Source: Gammaproteobacteria bacterium UBA3498 (lineage in GTDB: Bacteria > Pseudomonadota > Gammaproteobacteria > Pseudomonadales > Pseudohongiellaceae). From it: 6,529 nt of DNA. The first letter of the stretch is position 1; every line of letters starts with the position of its first letter. The position numbers were made by a program, and so were the translations under genes. This document shows positions 5,650 to 6,529 of the stretch, piece by piece. The stretch lies in NCBI GenBank assembly GCA_002377605.1, contig DFQD01000080.1:1-6529 (forward strand). Reading direction: 5' to 3'. The notes below the pieces were generated by a model. The model had not been told where the DNA came from. It saw nothing but the letters and a program-made list of their open reading frames with translations, and searched no databases.

Positions 5650-6529
5650 CTAGCGATTAGGAAGTATGCCTTTAAGCTTCTCCGCCATTTCGACTAATGA
5701 CCGCTCAGTAGTTCCCCAATCGATACAAGCATCAGTAACCGAGACCCCGTATTCAAGATTCCCTAAGTCTTCTGGAATTGATTGATTTCCTGCATTAATA
5801 AAACTTTCAAGCATAATGCCAATGATTGATTCATTGCCTTTTAGAATCTGATCAGTAACGTCATTCAATACCAGAGGCTGTACATCTGGATTCTTGCTCG
5901 AATTGGCATGGCTGCAATCGATCATAATATTCTTACTAACACCTCCATCGGAAAGTGCTTTTTCACATTGTGCTACATTAACAGAATTATAGTTAGGCCC
6001 ATTACTGCCGCCGCGCAGCACAACATGAGCGTATGGATTACCTTTAGTCGTAACAACTGAAACTTGACCCCTACTATTTATTCCTAAAAATCGGTGTGGA
6101 CTGGAAACCGATTGCATAGCATTAACGGCCACGGTTAATCCACCATCAGTTCCATTTTTAAAACCAACCGCAGAAGATAGACCGGAAGACATTTCTCTGT
6201 GCGTTTGTGACTCGGTGGTACGAGCGCCAATTGCAGACCAAGCAATAAGATCTTGCAGATACTGTGGAGAAATAGGGTCTAGTGCTTCCGTTGAAGTAGG
6301 CAAGCCGAGCTCAACGATATCTAATAACAATTTGCGCCCCTTGCGCAGTCCCTCTTCTATTTTGAATGAATCATCGAGATATGGGTCATTAATAAGCCCT
6401 TTCCAACCTATGGATGTTCGTGGTTTTTCGAAATACACACGCATTACAATATAGAGAGTGTTTTTGACTTTCTCTGCCAGTTCTTTCAGTCGATGCGCAT
6501 AATCCATTGCCGCTTCTGTGTCATGAATA
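5650..6529 (-). CDS. aroF: 3-deoxy-7-phosphoheptulonate synthase, class I, AroF-type (N terminus outside window)
   Basis: Joins phosphoenolpyruvate and erythrose 4-phosphate into DAHP, the first step of the shikimate pathway, in the cytoplasm. The frame stays open past the ATG at 6507 to the right edge, where the preceding codons read IHDTEAA, continuing the family GPCSIHD motif; the true start and the metal-binding Cys lie outside. Numbering from that internal Met (roughly E. coli AroG residue 70), visible features are RVYFEKPRT (23-31), GWKGLINDP (34-42), GARTTESQTHRE (94-105), GFKNGTDG (115-122) and metal ligands His200, Glu234 and Asp259. TEALDP, QTHREM, PHRF and AQCEK favour the tyrosine-sensitive AroF isoform over AroG or AroH. 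Pro81 and Ser111, matching AroG Pro150 and Ser180, which are tied to feedback control, are kept, suggesting an end-product-inhibited enzyme, though its N-terminal inhibitor contacts cannot be seen. Confidence 0.93.
   Translation of the reverse strand, partial: IHDTEAAMDYAHRLKELAEKVKNTLYIVMRVYFEKPRTSIGWKGLINDPYLDDSFKIEEGLRKGRKLLLDIVELGLPTSTEALDPISPQYLQDLIAWSAIGARTTESQTHREMSSGLSSAVGFKNGTDGGLTVAVNAMQSVSSPHRFLGINSRGQVSVVTTKGNPYAHVVLRGGSNGPNYNSVNVAQCEKALSDGGVSKNIMIDCSHANSSKNPDVQPLVLNDVTDQILKGNESIIGIMLESFINAGNQSIPEDLGNLEYGVSVTDACIDWGTTERSLVEMAEKLKGILPNR

Noticed and set aside
5650..6507. A truncated DAHP synthase pseudogene of 285 residues
   Set aside because: The frame continues past the internal ATG with the family sequence IHDTEAA up to the window edge, so it is cut by the window and not truncated.

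Overview
The window looks like chromosomal DNA of a Gram-negative gammaproteobacterium, probably marine. Three lines point there. First, there is an OmpA-type envelope protein and a class I, AroF-like DAHP synthase. Second, there are DUF2889 and DUF924 proteins. Third, three neighbouring genes resemble PdsS, PdsR and PdsO, the sensor kinase, response regulator and OmpA-family protein of the proteobacterial dedicated sortase system (families TIGR03785, TIGR03787 and TIGR03789), described mostly from marine Proteobacteria. These assignments come from recalled motifs and gene order, not from a search, and no genus can be named. I see no RNA genes, insertion sequences, CRISPR arrays or broken genes.

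Layout. Positions 1-234 (+) are the C-terminal end of a DUF2889 protein cut by the left edge. It meets pdsS tail to tail, one base apart. pdsR (3220-2513) and pdsS (2419-236) lie on the minus strand, regulator first, with a 93-bp gap that holds a 10-bp direct repeat just before the kinase start. A 285-bp divergent region (3221-3505) separates pdsR from pdsO and contains a long imperfect inverted repeat. On the plus strand pdsO (3506-4282) is followed after 23 bp by a glutathione S-transferase-like gene (4306-4965), and the pair ends at a clear intrinsic terminator (5000-5025). A DUF924 gene with a GTG start (5104-5643) converges, six bases apart, on an aroF-type DAHP synthase gene (5650 to the right edge, minus strand) whose first codons lie outside the window.

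How the genes may work together. PdsS has a roughly 400-residue extracytoplasmic sensor, part of which resembles a family 9 carbohydrate-binding or DOMON-like beta-sandwich. It would phosphorylate the OmpR-type regulator PdsR. The divergent arrangement suggests PdsR could control pdsO, which encodes a secreted protein with a glycine-rich segment, a coiled coil and a peptidoglycan-binding OmpA domain. The sortase and the LPXTG-type target that give the system its name are not in this window: a GST-like gene follows pdsO instead. They may lie elsewhere or be lost. This split arrangement is the most interesting feature here. The outer genes appear to be unrelated housekeeping or uncharacterised genes.
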